Below are positions 16,965 through 26,272 of a stretch of 64,000 bases of DNA, one piece after another. A program made the translations under genes and the position numbers. Within the stretch, counting starts at the first letter, position 1. Each line of letters starts with the position of its first letter. Source of the stretch: Myxococcus xanthus (lineage in GTDB: Bacteria; Myxococcota; Myxococcia; Myxococcales; Myxococcaceae); NCBI RefSeq assembly GCF_013116825.1, contig NZ_JABFNS010000035.1:1-64000 (forward strand), written 5' to 3'. A model generated the notes under the pieces. The model saw only the letters and a program-made list of their open reading frames with translations, had not been told where the DNA came from and ran no database searches.

Positions 16965-18623
16965 TCACGCCCGAGGCGGCACGGGCGGCGTGGGCAGCGA
17001 ATCCGGGGAAGCGGACAGCCGCGCCGGATCCAGCTCGGGCGGCGGGAAGGGACGCGCCTCCGTGCGAGTGACGGGCAGCCACAGCGGATGGGTGCGAAGG
17101 AAGGCGACCAGCTTCTCGCGCACCAGGGCCCGCAGGTCGAAGAGCTTGCTGAAGTCCGACACGCTGACCAGCGCGCGCACCGTGAGGGTCCGGTCCAGCA
17201 CGTCCAGGACGACCACCGTCGCCACACGGCCGTCCCACATGGACTTGCCCTCGTTCTCCAGGATGCGGCGCAGCTCCGCGCGGAGCGCGTCGATGTCTGT
17301 CTGGAAGTCCACCTGGAGGATGACGGCCCCCAGCATCTCCGGGTTCCCCTTGCTCCAGTTCTGGAAGGGCTTGTCCAGGAACTGGACGATGGGGATGACC
17401 AGCCGGCGCTGGTCCCACGTCCGCAGCACCACGTAGGTGAGCGTGATTTTCTCCACCGTGCCCCACTCGCCCTCGGTGATGAGGGTGTCGCCAATGCTGA
17501 TGGGCTGGGTGATGGAGAGCTGGATGCCGGCCAGCAGCGTACCAATGGACTTCTGCGCCGCGAGACCGAGCACCAGGCCGGCGATACCGGCGGAGGCCAG
17601 CAGTGACACTCCGACGTTGCGCACCACCTCGAACTGGATGAGCAGCAGCGCCGCGGCGATGACGTAGGTGGCGACCTCGAAGATGGCGCGGAGCACCACC
17701 AACTGCGTGCTCACGCTGCGCGCCCGGGCCGCGTCCTTCATCTCCGACGACACGCGGCTCTGCACGAAGGCGACGGAGACGTGGAGGATGCGCAGCGCGG
17801 CCCAGGCCAGCGCCACGACGCTCAACGAATAGCCAATCCGGATGAACACGCCCTGCGCCGGACGCGGCAGCCGCAAGAGCAGCGTGCCCACCACCAGCAG
17901 CGCGGAGAAGGTGAGCAGCTTCAGCGGCCCCTTCCCCGAGGAGACCACATTCTCCTCCCAGGTGAACCGGGTCCACCGCGCCACGCGGCGGGCGAACGCC
18001 AGGACCAGGCGCTCCAGCAGCACCGCCAGGCCCAGGCTGCCCAGCACCGTCACCAGCAGCCCCAGCCACTGCCAGGGCTCCAGTCCCAGCACCGTGTCAC
18101 TGAAGAAGAAGGCCGGCAGGAGGCCCACCAGCCGGGGGCCATACTCCGCGAAGAGCGGGTCCACCTGCCGCACCGTGGACTCGCTGAAGACCCAGACCAG
18201 GTCCCCCTCAGTCGAGGAGACCCGCTGGACGCGAACGGGGACGTTGTTCCCCTGCAGCGGAATGGTGCCCAACTGGTCGTAGCGCGCGTCGGCCGGGTCG
18301 CCCTCCTGCTCCTTGCTCAGCGAGCTCACGTCCACGGGCAGCTTGCGGTCCAGCACGAACTTGAGCGCGCGGGCCAACTGGAAGCCCCGCTCCGCCTGCT
18401 GGGCGCGCGGGATGTAGTCCAGGTCCAGATAGTGCGCCGCCAGGGCGTAGTCCCCCCGGTGCGCGGCGGCCAGAAAGCCCTGCACGGTGGCCTGCGGCGT
18501 CTTCCGGTCCACCGAGGGGGGCGGCGGGTTGAGGCCCGCGTTGAGCGCGGCGGCAGGAAGGCTCCACAGCAGCCCCAGTCCCAGGACGAGTGCTCTCAGG
18601 GTCCATCTGTCACGGTGCATCAT
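16965..18623 (-). CDS. MscS-family mechanosensitive channel
   Basis: The 552-residue product has a signal peptide. A soluble N-terminal domain of about 120 residues follows, beginning with TPQATVQGFLAAAHRGDYALAAHYL, which resembles the substrate-free NTF2-like fold. Several membrane segments and the MscS core come next. The pore helix region reads LLASAGIAGLVLGLAAQKSIGTLLAG, and the beta domain has PISIGDTL and GTVEKITL. It would release solutes on hypo-osmotic shock. It is divergent from the response regulator gene. Confidence 0.9.
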   Translation of the reverse strand: MMHRDRWTLRALVLGLGLLWSLPAAALNAGLNPPPPSVDRKTPQATVQGFLAAAHRGDYALAAHYLDLDYIPRAQQAERGFQLARALKFVLDRKLPVDVSSLSKEQEGDPADARYDQLGTIPLQGNNVPVRVQRVSSTEGDLVWVFSESTVRQVDPLFAEYGPRLVGLLPAFFFSDTVLGLEPWQWLGLLVTVLGSLGLAVLLERLVLAFARRVARWTRFTWEENVVSSGKGPLKLLTFSALLVVGTLLLRLPRPAQGVFIRIGYSLSVVALAWAALRILHVSVAFVQSRVSSEMKDAARARSVSTQLVVLRAIFEVATYVIAAALLLIQFEVVRNVGVSLLASAGIAGLVLGLAAQKSIGTLLAGIQLSITQPISIGDTLITEGEWGTVEKITLTYVVLRTWDQRRLVIPIVQFLDKPFQNWSKGNPEMLGAVILQVDFQTDIDALRAELRRILENEGKSMWDGRVATVVVLDVLDRTLTVRALVSVSDFSKLFDLRALVREKLVAFLRTHPLWLPVTRTEARPFPPPELDPARLSASPDSLPTPPVPPRA

Positions 18624-18754
18624 GGCTGACTTCCATATCCCTTTTCAGATGTCTCACTGGAAAGAAGTCGTCCCCGGAGACCCGGCGGGCGAGCGTGCGG
18701 CGGTGGACATCCGAAATCAGGGAAACACCGGCCCCGGGAGCGCACGGGAAAGCG

Positions 18755-18784
18755 TTGGTGCAGCGCGTGGGGGTAGGATAGATA
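18755..18784 (+). promoter_or_regulatory. Possible sigma-70-type promoter of the response regulator operon
   Basis: TTGGTG (18755-18760) and TAGATA (18779-18784) are separated by 18 bp. The leader to the GTG at 18806 would be about 15 bases, just long enough to hold the GAAGGAAGG ribosome binding site. Confidence 0.3.
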
Positions 18785-18805
18785 AAGGAGTGAAGGAAGG
18801 TCGCC

Positions 18806-19189
18806 GTGTCCGAGAAGCGAAGAATCCTCCTGATTGATGACAGCGAGATTACGCTCGCGATGGAGAAGGCCGTGCTCGAAGCGCGCGGCTACGAGGTCAT
18901 CGCCACCTCCACGCTCATGGAGTTCGAGAAGACGCTGCAGACCTGGCGCCCGGACCTCATCCTCACCGACATCCACATGCCCGAAGCCAAGGGCACGGAC
19001 ATCTGTCGCACGCTGAAGAACGAGTACGGCACGCAGGACATCCCCATCGTCCTCTTCTCCAGCCTCCCGGACGACGAGCTGTCCAAGCTGGCCGAACAGG
19101 TGGGGGCAGATGGCTCCCTGTCCAAGGTGAACGGACTGGAAGCCATGGGTGAGAAGATCGACGAACTGGTGCAGAGCATCCTCTGGTGA
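18806..19189 (+). CDS. Single-domain response regulator (CheY-like)
   Basis: This 127-residue receiver domain has no output domain. It keeps the acidic pair D11/D12, phosphorylation site D55 (LTDIHMP), S85/S86 in the place of the conserved Thr/Ser, and K107. The start is a GTG with AAGGAAGG upstream. Its TGA overlaps a GTG that is in frame with the next gene, so it is coupled to a tetraheme lipoprotein. No kinase gene lies beside it. It probably passes a phosphoryl signal to a separate partner. Confidence 0.9.
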   Translation: MSEKRRILLIDDSEITLAMEKAVLEARGYEVIATSTLMEFEKTLQTWRPDLILTDIHMPEAKGTDICRTLKNEYGTQDIPIVLFSSLPDDELSKLAEQVGADGSLSKVNGLEAMGEKIDELVQSILW

Positions 19190-19194
19190 ATCCC

Positions 19195-20748
19195 ATGCGT
19201 GCCTTCCTCGCCGCGGCCCTGCTGGCCGCGTCGCTCGCTGGCTGTGCACGCAAGGACCCGCCCCCCAAGCCCGCGGAAGCAGACGCTTCGGCTTCGTCGG
19301 CCACCGCCGCCGCGAAGCCCGCCGTGGCGACAAGCCAGGGCCCGGGCGCCATCCTCTTCTTCTCCGCCGACACGCGTGGCTACCTGGGCCCGTGCGGCTG
19401 TAGCGAGAACATGCGGGGCGGCATTGCCCGCGCCGCCGCGCAGGTGCAGTCGGCGCGCAAGGGCTCGCTGCCCGTCCTCTATGTGGATGGCGGCAACAGC
19501 CTCTTCGGCGAGCAGCGGCTCAAGCCGGGACAAGTGCCCCAGGAGGAGCGCAAGGCCCAGGCGCTCGCGGACGCCATGCGGCACATGGGCCTGGCGGTGC
19601 GCGCCACCGGCCCGCTGGACGACACGCAGGGCGTGGACTTCCGCAAGGGCCTGGGGCTGCCGGAGCTGGCGCCGGGCGCGGTGAAGCTGCTGCCCGCGGG
19701 CGAACGGAAGGTGGGCGTGGTGGCGGCGACCACGGCCGCGCAGCTCGCGGAGGCCAGCGCTCAGGCGCGCGCGCAGGGAGCGGACTTCGTGGTCGGTCTG
19801 CTGGACGTCACGCTGGACGTGGCCCAGCAGGCGGTGGAGCAGCCGGGTCTGAAGGCCAACGTGGTGGTGGCCACCCGCACCGCCACCGAGTTCAGCGGCG
19901 AGGAGAACCGACTGGTGCGGTCCGCGGTGCCGGTGGTGGCGCTGCAGAGCAAGGGACGCTCGCTGCTGCGCGTGGACCTGGCCTATGCGCCCCAGGCGGG
20001 CCCCTTCGCGTTGCAGAAGGGTCAGGATGACCTGGAGCGTGAGGCCGCCGCCCTGGAGCAGCGCACGGCGCTGCTGGACAAGGACATCAACCTCCCCGGC
20101 ACGGACCCGAAGCTCAAGGCGCTCAAGCAGGGCAAGCGCGACGAACTGGTGGCGCGCCGGCAAGCCCTGCTGGACGCTCCGCCCGTCACCCCCGACGGCG
20201 TCAACGCCTTCACGCTGCGCTTCGTGCCCCTGGAGTCCAGCCTTCCCTCCGACGAGGAGGCGGTCGCGCTGGTGTCCGCCTACGACGCGGACGTGGGGAA
20301 GATGAACCTCGCCTGGGCGAAGGCGCATGGACAGGACTGCCCCCCTCCGGCGCCAGGCCGCGCGGGCTTCGTGGGCAACGAGCCCTGCCGCACCTGCCAC
20401 GAGGACGCCTTCCCCGTCTGGGAGAAGTCCAAGCACCACCACGCCTGGGAGACGCTGGAACAGGTGGGCAAGCAGTTCCATCTCAACTGCGTGGGGTGCC
20501 ACGTCACCGGCTGGGAGCAGCCCGGCGGCGTTTGCCGGCTGGACAAGGTGGCGGGCCGCGAGGACGTGGGCTGTGAGAGCTGCCACGGTCCGGGCTCGGA
20601 GCACGCGGACGCGCCTGGCACCCACAACATCATCGCCTCGCCGGGCGAGAGCGTGTGCGTCACCTGTCACAACCCGGAGAACTCGCCTCACTTCGATTTC
20701 GCGACGTACCTGCCGCGCATCGTGGGGCCGGGACACGGGAAGCCCTAG
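19195..20748 (+). CDS. Tetraheme c-type cytochrome lipoprotein with a 5'-nucleotidase-like domain
   Basis: The 517-residue product has a lipoprotein signal (LLAASLAGC). Residues 45-300 resemble UshA/CapA-type metallophosphoesterase proteins found with multiheme domains (ILFFSADTRGYLGPCGCSEN and a YVDGGNSLFG strand), though several metal ligands of true phosphoesterases are not obvious. The last 130 residues carry four CxxCH heme sites (CRTCH, CVGCH, CESCH, CVTCH), as in cytochrome c554-like proteins. It should be a periplasmic or surface electron carrier. A GTG at 19186 is an alternative start that overlaps the response regulator stop. Confidence 0.8.
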   Translation: MRAFLAAALLAASLAGCARKDPPPKPAEADASASSATAAAKPAVATSQGPGAILFFSADTRGYLGPCGCSENMRGGIARAAAQVQSARKGSLPVLYVDGGNSLFGEQRLKPGQVPQEERKAQALADAMRHMGLAVRATGPLDDTQGVDFRKGLGLPELAPGAVKLLPAGERKVGVVAATTAAQLAEASAQARAQGADFVVGLLDVTLDVAQQAVEQPGLKANVVVATRTATEFSGEENRLVRSAVPVVALQSKGRSLLRVDLAYAPQAGPFALQKGQDDLEREAAALEQRTALLDKDINLPGTDPKLKALKQGKRDELVARRQALLDAPPVTPDGVNAFTLRFVPLESSLPSDEEAVALVSAYDADVGKMNLAWAKAHGQDCPPPAPGRAGFVGNEPCRTCHEDAFPVWEKSKHHHAWETLEQVGKQFHLNCVGCHVTGWEQPGGVCRLDKVAGREDVGCESCHGPGSEHADAPGTHNIIASPGESVCVTCHNPENSPHFDFATYLPRIVGPGHGKP

Positions 20749-20829
20749 TCATCCAGGAATCCAGGGCCTCGCCTGGGCGGTTGCTCCTACCCGGCGTCCG
20801 AACAAGACGCGCATGCCGCGACTCCTTGT

Positions 20830-20840
20830 TTGACTGTCAA
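20830..20840 (+). promoter_or_regulatory. TTGACTGTCAA palindrome, possible -35/operator
   Basis: TTGAC-T-GTCAA is a perfect short palindrome 60 bp before the lytic transglycosylase start. Its left half could be a -35 element, but no good -10 lies 16-18 bp further on. Confidence 0.25.
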
Positions 20841-20899
20841 GGAAAAGGGCGATTACTTCCCGCTTTCGCCTGCCTCCGGGCGCCCGTTCCCGCGACTGT

Positions 20900-23014
20900 A
20901 TGCCGCCTCTACCTCTGCTCCTGCTCGCCCTGGCCTCAGCCCCTGCCTCGGGGCTCACCCCACCGCCCGTGGGGCCCGTTCCTGCCAGGGCTCAGGTGGA
21001 GGCATCCGAGGGCGCGCAGGCCCCCGCGGCGCAGTCACCGGCCGAGAAGGCGCCCACGGCCAGCCTGGAAGCGGCCCCCGTTGCCGTAAAGCCGGCAGGC
21101 GAGGCTCCGTCGCCGGTGGCTGGTGGCGAGAAGGCACCAACGGCCGCCACGGCACCTGGCACCGCGGACACCGCGACCGATGATGTCGATGAGCCCGGTT
21201 TGGAGCTGCTGGAGCCCGGCACGCCGATGGTGGCCGAGGACGCCTCCGAGCAAGGCGAGGCCACGCGCGACGCGGTTGAGTCCGAGTCCGCTGAGTTGGA
21301 GGAACTGCGCGCACTGGAAGGCGCCGCGCTGGACCCGGCGTCGCGCTCCACCGCGGAGGTGATGCAATCGCTGCGGCGGCTCGGGGTCGCCAACCCGCTG
21401 CGGATGCGCATGCTGGACGCGCTCGACGAGCACACCTTCCGTGAGGACGACGAGCTGCCGGAGATTCCGCTCATCACGGACCTGGCCACCTTCGACGTGG
21501 GGCAGATTCAGGACCGTTACGACATCCCAGTGGAGATGCAGCCGCTGGTGGCCCAGTACGTCCAGTTCTTCCAGGGGCCCGGGCGACGCTGGTTCCGCAA
21601 GTGGATGTCGCGCGCGGCCCGGTACGTGCCGGTGATGCACCCCATCCTGGAGCAGTACGGCCTGCCGAAGGACACGGTGTACCTGGCGATGATTGAGAGC
21701 GGCTTCTCGGCGCATGCCTATTCGTGGGCGCACGCGGCGGGGCCGTGGCAGTTCATCTCCAGCACCGGCAAGCAGTACGGGCTGAAGCAGGACTTCTGGG
21801 TGGACGAGCGACGGGACCCCATCAAGGCCACCCACGCCGCGGCGTCATACCTGAAGGACCTCAAGCGCGAGCTAGGGCACTGGTACCTGGCGTGGGCCGG
21901 CTACAACACCGGCTCCGGGCGCGTCCGGCGGATGGTGGAGCGGCACGGGACGACGAACTTCTGGCTCCTGTCCGAAGAGCGCGGCCTGGCGAAGGAGACG
22001 AAGCACTACGTGCCCAAGCTGATTGCCGCGGCGCTGGTGGCCAAGCACCCGGCGGCGTTCGGCTTCAACGAGAACGAGTTCGACCCCGAGCCCGTGCTCG
22101 ACTTCGACGAGGTGCAGCTCACCGACGCGGCGGACCTGGACGTCGTCGCCCGCGCGGCCGGCGTGCCCGTCAAGGTGGTGCAGGACCTCAACCCCGAGCT
22201 GAAGCGCTGGTGCACCCCGCCGGCGACGGCCAAGAAGCCCTACACGCTCCGGCTTCCCAAGGGGACAGGGACGCAGTTCGCGGACAACTACAAGCGCATC
22301 AGCCCCGCGGAGCGGCTCACCTTCCGCATCCACAAGGTGAAGCGCGGCGACACGCTGTCCCAGATCGCGGAGACGTACGGCACGGCGTCCGAGGCCATCC
22401 TCCAGATGAACCAGCTGAAGTCGGCCCGGACGTTGCGCGTGGGCGGGGAGCTGGTGATTCCGATTCCCGCCGGCAAGAGCTCGGGCGGCGCGCTGGCGAC
22501 GAAGGTGGCGCAGGCCCGCCGCAGCGGCGTGGTGGTGCGGCCCGAGGACGAGGTGCCGGCGGGCACGCCCAAAGGCCCGGTGGCCGCGGGCCCCGTGAAG
22601 AAGGAGACCATCAACGGGCGCACGCGCGTGACATACGGCGTGATGTCCGGCGACAGCCTCTGGGTGATTGCGAACAAGTTCAACGTGTCGGTGGACTCGC
22701 TGAAGCAGTGGAACAACCTCAAGCGGCGCAACCCGACGCTCCAGGTGGGCTCCACGTTGTTCATCTGGCCCGATGGCACCACGGCCACCGCCAGCGTGCA
22801 GGAGCGCGGCGGCACGGTGCTGGCGAAGCACTCGGTGAGCGTCGCCAAGCCCGCGGGCAAGGCCGGCAAGGTCCACGCGCTGGCGGAGGGCGAGACGCTC
22901 TGGTCCATCGCGCAGCGCTACGGCGTCAGCGTGGACGACATCATGCGGTGGAACAAGATCAAGGACCACCGCACCCTTCCCACGGGGAAGGTGCTGCTCC
23001 TCAGCGCGCCGTAG
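20900..23014 (+). CDS. LysM-containing membrane-bound lytic transglycosylase (MltD-like)
   Basis: The 704-residue product has a signal peptide, then a Pro/Ala-rich low-complexity stretch to about residue 130. The SLT domain (about residues 225-380) has the catalytic glutamate in AMIESGF, AGPWQFI and AWAGYNTGSGRV. Three LysM domains follow, near residues 475-520, 575-625 and 650-700, each starting with a G-D/E-T/S-L core. It would cleave the glycan strands of peptidoglycan. Few purines precede the ATG, so the ribosome binding site is weak. An L,D-transpeptidase gene follows. Confidence 0.9.
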   Translation: MPPLPLLLLALASAPASGLTPPPVGPVPARAQVEASEGAQAPAAQSPAEKAPTASLEAAPVAVKPAGEAPSPVAGGEKAPTAATAPGTADTATDDVDEPGLELLEPGTPMVAEDASEQGEATRDAVESESAELEELRALEGAALDPASRSTAEVMQSLRRLGVANPLRMRMLDALDEHTFREDDELPEIPLITDLATFDVGQIQDRYDIPVEMQPLVAQYVQFFQGPGRRWFRKWMSRAARYVPVMHPILEQYGLPKDTVYLAMIESGFSAHAYSWAHAAGPWQFISSTGKQYGLKQDFWVDERRDPIKATHAAASYLKDLKRELGHWYLAWAGYNTGSGRVRRMVERHGTTNFWLLSEERGLAKETKHYVPKLIAAALVAKHPAAFGFNENEFDPEPVLDFDEVQLTDAADLDVVARAAGVPVKVVQDLNPELKRWCTPPATAKKPYTLRLPKGTGTQFADNYKRISPAERLTFRIHKVKRGDTLSQIAETYGTASEAILQMNQLKSARTLRVGGELVIPIPAGKSSGGALATKVAQARRSGVVVRPEDEVPAGTPKGPVAAGPVKKETINGRTRVTYGVMSGDSLWVIANKFNVSVDSLKQWNNLKRRNPTLQVGSTLFIWPDGTTATASVQERGGTVLAKHSVSVAKPAGKAGKVHALAEGETLWSIAQRYGVSVDDIMRWNKIKDHRTLPTGKVLLLSAP

Positions 23015-23078
23015 TCTCCGGCGCGAAGGCACGCCTCGCGTGGTTGCGTCGGGCGAGCGATTTGCACTGAGGCCGGGG

Positions 23079-24074
23079 ATGACCTCATCCATCTCGCCAC
23101 CGGAGTCACGTTTCTCGTTCCTTCCGCCTGACGCCCCCCCGGACGCGGCATCAACACCCGCCCTTGGGAAGACGGCGCGCAGTCCCAAGCCTGTCTCCCG
23201 AGTCACCGACGGGCAAGGTCCTCAGCCCGCGCTGGATGCACGTCCACGGTCCGGGACGCCCGTGCCTCCGGAAGGCGTGGACCGGCCCGCGCGCACACCA
23301 GCGCCCCCCGCCAACGCGCGCTTCACCGGACTGCCCCAACTGGCGGACGTCGCGTCAGGGGCTCAGGTCCTCGGCCCCGGCAGCCAGGGCGAGGGCCTCC
23401 GCGCCGTACAGGCCGCCCTGCTCGACATGGGCTTCGCCCTACACGGCGGCGCGGACGGACGCCACGGCCCGCACACCACCCGCGCCCTGCGCAACTTCCA
23501 GGTCCATGCCTCACGCACCATCCGCGCCGTCCTCCCCACGGGCGTGCTGGACGCCGCCACGTTGCGCGCGCTGGATGCGCTGGCGCCAGCGCCAGGGACG
23601 CGTGGGCAGACACGGGGGCTGCCTTCCGCCTTCTTCGACGGACAACAGGTCCGCGTGGTGGTGGCCCTCCGGGAGCACCGGACCTTCCTCTTCGACACCC
23701 GTGGGCAACTCGTGGACATCTTTCCCAACGCCACGGGCGCCGCGGCCTCCCCTACCCGCACCGGGCTCAAGGTGGTCCGCACGAAGTTGGATCAACTGGC
23801 CACCGAAGCGGCCGGCGCACGGCTGTGGAACGACCGCCATGTCTTCGGCGTGCGCATGCTCGACCTCTCCTGGGCGGATGGCCGGCACTCCGGTGAGGAG
23901 CTGCACGGAACGAACGCCCCCGCCCTCCTGGGCACGGATGTCTCGCACGGCTGCGTCCGCCACTCGAACGAGGCCGTGCGCGTGCTGCACGACGCGCTCT
24001 CCGTGGGAGACCGCGTGGCCGTCGTCGAGCACGTGGACGACCCGCACCTGGGCGTACCGCGCCCCGTGGCGTGA
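23079..24074 (+). CDS. Peptidoglycan-binding L,D-transpeptidase-like protein
   Basis: The 331-residue product has a Pro-rich N-terminus, a peptidoglycan-binding type 1 domain (about residues 95-175; LRAVQAALLDMGFALHGGADG) and a YkuD-type catalytic domain. The catalytic motif is HGTN followed by SHGCVRHSN, with the active cysteine in SHGC. It would make 3-3 cross-links or attach proteins to peptidoglycan. No signal peptide is obvious after the chosen ATG. A GTG at 23040 in the same frame is possible, but GAGGCCGGGG before 23079 favours the ATG. Confidence 0.8.
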   Translation: MTSSISPPESRFSFLPPDAPPDAASTPALGKTARSPKPVSRVTDGQGPQPALDARPRSGTPVPPEGVDRPARTPAPPANARFTGLPQLADVASGAQVLGPGSQGEGLRAVQAALLDMGFALHGGADGRHGPHTTRALRNFQVHASRTIRAVLPTGVLDAATLRALDALAPAPGTRGQTRGLPSAFFDGQQVRVVVALREHRTFLFDTRGQLVDIFPNATGAAASPTRTGLKVVRTKLDQLATEAAGARLWNDRHVFGVRMLDLSWADGRHSGEELHGTNAPALLGTDVSHGCVRHSNEAVRVLHDALSVGDRVAVVEHVDDPHLGVPRPVA

Positions 24075-24093
24075 GCCCGTGCACCGTGGCAGT

Positions 24094-24108
24094 GCTTCCC
24101 CCGGAAGC
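24094..24108. terminator. Possible bidirectional terminator hairpin
   Basis: GCTTCC-CCC-GGAAGC forms a perfect 6-bp stem with a 3-base loop between the ends of two convergent genes (24074 and 24134). No T-run follows on either strand. Confidence 0.3.
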
Positions 24109-24133
24109 GAAGCCCAGGCCACGAAGCTCCGCC

Positions 24134-25507
24134 TCAGTTGCCGGGCGCGAAACGGAACAGGCTGGCCGCGAAGTACAGGCTGTTGCGCTGGAAGACGCCT
24201 TCGGCCGACGTGCCCTTCTCCAGCTTGTCCTGCACCCGCTTGGGCAGGTTTGCGTAGAGGTCCTGCCCCAGCAGCTCCTCGATGCGGTCCACGGGCACGC
24301 GGTGCGAATCGAGCAGCGGGAGGATGTCCTCCTTCTTCGACGGCCCGTCCTTCATGTTGGGCACGAGGTACGCGTACATCGTGAGGCTGCCGTTCGGCAG
24401 CTCGTGGAGGACCGTCTTGAAGTTGTGCGTGGGGACGGCGATGCGGCGCTCCCCCGCCCCCGTCGTCTCCCGCTTCTCCGGCGGCAGCGGCTGTCCCTTG
24501 TCATCCAGGTACAGGTTGCCGGTGAGGATGTACGCCTTGCCGCCCTGCGAGTTCACGAGACCTGAGACGCCCTGCTCCAGCGTGCGCCACACCTGCTGGT
24601 TGTGGTTGCCGTGCTGGGGGGCGATGTTGGTCATCAGGTGGCTCTCGTTCATCGCCTCCTGCGTGGGCGAGTCCTCCGCCGGCTTCATGTGGCCCCGGTC
24701 GAAGCCCGTCCGCGTGTAGTCGGAGTCGGTGACGCCGGTGCGGCCCAGCTCGGGGTCGCGAACGAAGGTGCTCTCCAGCCGGGACACTGTCGCGGGCGTC
24801 TCCTGGATGTCCGACGCGGACAGCATGTAGCTCACGAAGGTAGGGACGTTCGCCCCCTGGTCCAGCGCCAGGCGCGAGTACTCCTTCACCAGGCTGAGCC
24901 CCTCCGAGCCCAGCGCTCCAGCGGGGCGCAGCGGGTCCAGCTCTCCGGCCGCTTCGGCCACGCGGCTCTGGAACGCGGCCATCTGCTGGTCCGGCACCCA
25001 GCGGGTGTCCGCGTGCTTGCCCGCCTTCGACGCCTGGATGAACGCGTCCAGTTCCTCCGCGCTGAGCTGGCCGTCGCCATTGCCCCCCAACAGATCCGCG
25101 CGCCGGGCCACCGTGGCCTGCCAGCCACGCTCGAAGGCGTCCACGCCCACGGCGGAGCCATTTCCCTCCGCGAGCTTCGCGTCCAGCGAGGAGCGCTTCT
25201 GCTGAAGCGCGGTGGACGTCAGGTACTGCCCGTCCTCGGGCGCGGCCAGGTAGCGCTCCAGCTCCGCCGCGGATACCTGCCCGTTGCCGCCGCGCGTCTT
25301 GCTGCCCGCCGCGTCGGCGGCCTGCATCAACCCCACCTGCCAGCTGTCATCCTTCCAGCCGAACTTCTCCTGGAGTTCGTTGATGGGCACCTCGCGGGCC
25401 GTCGAGCGTCTCCAGCTTCCTCCTGGCGTGGTGACGGCATTGAGGGGCGAAGCGGCCGATGCCGGGCGCGGGGGAACGGCTCGCGTCGTGGTGGGTCGCA
25501 GCGTCAT
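24134..25507 (-). CDS. DNA/RNA non-specific endonuclease with EF-hand-like segments
   Basis: The 457-residue product carries the NUC1/EndA-type active site FDRGHMKPAEDSP in its second half. The metal-binding asparagine lies in TNIAPQHGNHNQQVW, 40-45 residues later. The N-terminal half has two EF-hand-like calcium loops (GGNGQVSAAEL and GGNGDGQLSAEEL). It should cut DNA and RNA with Mg2+, possibly regulated by calcium. No signal peptide is visible from the ATG at 25507. A role in degrading prey or environmental nucleic acids is inference. Confidence 0.85.
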   Translation of the reverse strand: MTLRPTTTRAVPPRPASAASPLNAVTTPGGSWRRSTAREVPINELQEKFGWKDDSWQVGLMQAADAAGSKTRGGNGQVSAAELERYLAAPEDGQYLTSTALQQKRSSLDAKLAEGNGSAVGVDAFERGWQATVARRADLLGGNGDGQLSAEELDAFIQASKAGKHADTRWVPDQQMAAFQSRVAEAAGELDPLRPAGALGSEGLSLVKEYSRLALDQGANVPTFVSYMLSASDIQETPATVSRLESTFVRDPELGRTGVTDSDYTRTGFDRGHMKPAEDSPTQEAMNESHLMTNIAPQHGNHNQQVWRTLEQGVSGLVNSQGGKAYILTGNLYLDDKGQPLPPEKRETTGAGERRIAVPTHNFKTVLHELPNGSLTMYAYLVPNMKDGPSKKEDILPLLDSHRVPVDRIEELLGQDLYANLPKRVQDKLEKGTSAEGVFQRNSLYFAASLFRFAPGN

Positions 25508-25602
25508 CCTGAATGTCCTCGGGGCCGACGAGGTGAGGCACGAGGTGGAGCCCCTTCTCCCATCGTCGGCCGTTCGGCGCGCCAAGTTGCGTCACGGCTC
25601 CG

Positions 25603-25619
25603 TTTTCTTACGAAGAAAA
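25603..25619 (-). promoter_or_regulatory. A/T-rich palindrome upstream of the endonuclease gene
   Basis: TTTTCTT-ACG-AAGAAAA is a perfect 7-bp inverted repeat in otherwise G+C-rich DNA, about 96 bp before the endonuclease start. It could be an operator or part of the promoter. As a terminator for the gene ending at 25655 its stem would be weak. Confidence 0.35.
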
Positions 25620-25654
25620 AGAAACTGGGGGTCGCTTCGCACCTGGATACCCGC

Positions 25655-26212
25655 CTAACCCTTCTTTCCAGGGGCTTTCGACGGGCTCAGGGCCTCGGGG
25701 CCCGCCTTCTGGAGGGCCTGGACGATACGGGCCTCGGCCTGGAGCCGCTCCACGTGGTCCGGTGACAGCCCGGCCTCCTCGGCCGACAGCGCCAGGGTGA
25801 CGAGGAAGGCCTCACTCACGAGCCCCTGCGCGGGCGTCGCGGGAGCCGTGGGCGTGAAGACATGGGCGCTGAGCACGGCCCCGGTGAAGGTGCGCACCTT
25901 CACCTGCCGGACCTCGGTGGCGCCCGCCATCGCGGACTCCAGGCGGGCCAGCGCGTCCCAGGCGTCCGCGGGAACGCGGCGGAGCATGCCAGGGAGCTTG
26001 TGGCCCGGCGCATCCACCAGCCGGGCCACCTTCCCGCCCCAGGCCGCCGACGCCACGTCGTAGACGACGTCCACGTCGAGCGCCTCGGCCAGCTCGCCCT
26101 CCAGCACGTCGGGAATGGGCGGGAGCCCCGGGAGGCGCTCGTGCGCAATCACCGGGGCCAGGTCGAGGGAGTACGCGAACCAGGAACGCGGAGCAGTGGG
26201 GCCAGCAGCCAT
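25655..26212 (-). CDS. Gamma-glutamylcyclotransferase-like protein
   Basis: The 185-residue product starts with a SWFAYSLDLAP strand equivalent to the Y-G-S-N region of the GGCT fold. It has VDVVYDVASAAW and the helix DALARLESAMAG, whose Glu matches the catalytic glutamate position, followed by RQVKVRTFTGAVLSAHVFTP. The substrate is unknown. The ATG at 26212 fits the conserved N-terminus; an earlier in-frame ATG at 26269 adds residues with no homology pattern. Confidence 0.7.
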   Translation of the reverse strand: MAAGPTAPRSWFAYSLDLAPVIAHERLPGLPPIPDVLEGELAEALDVDVVYDVASAAWGGKVARLVDAPGHKLPGMLRRVPADAWDALARLESAMAGATEVRQVKVRTFTGAVLSAHVFTPTAPATPAQGLVSEAFLVTLALSAEEAGLSPDHVERLQAEARIVQALQKAGPEALSPSKAPGKKG

Positions 26213-26272
26213 GCCCCCAGTCTCAGCGGGCCGTGCGCCCAGGACAAGCGCCTGGGCGTGAGGCGGCACCGG

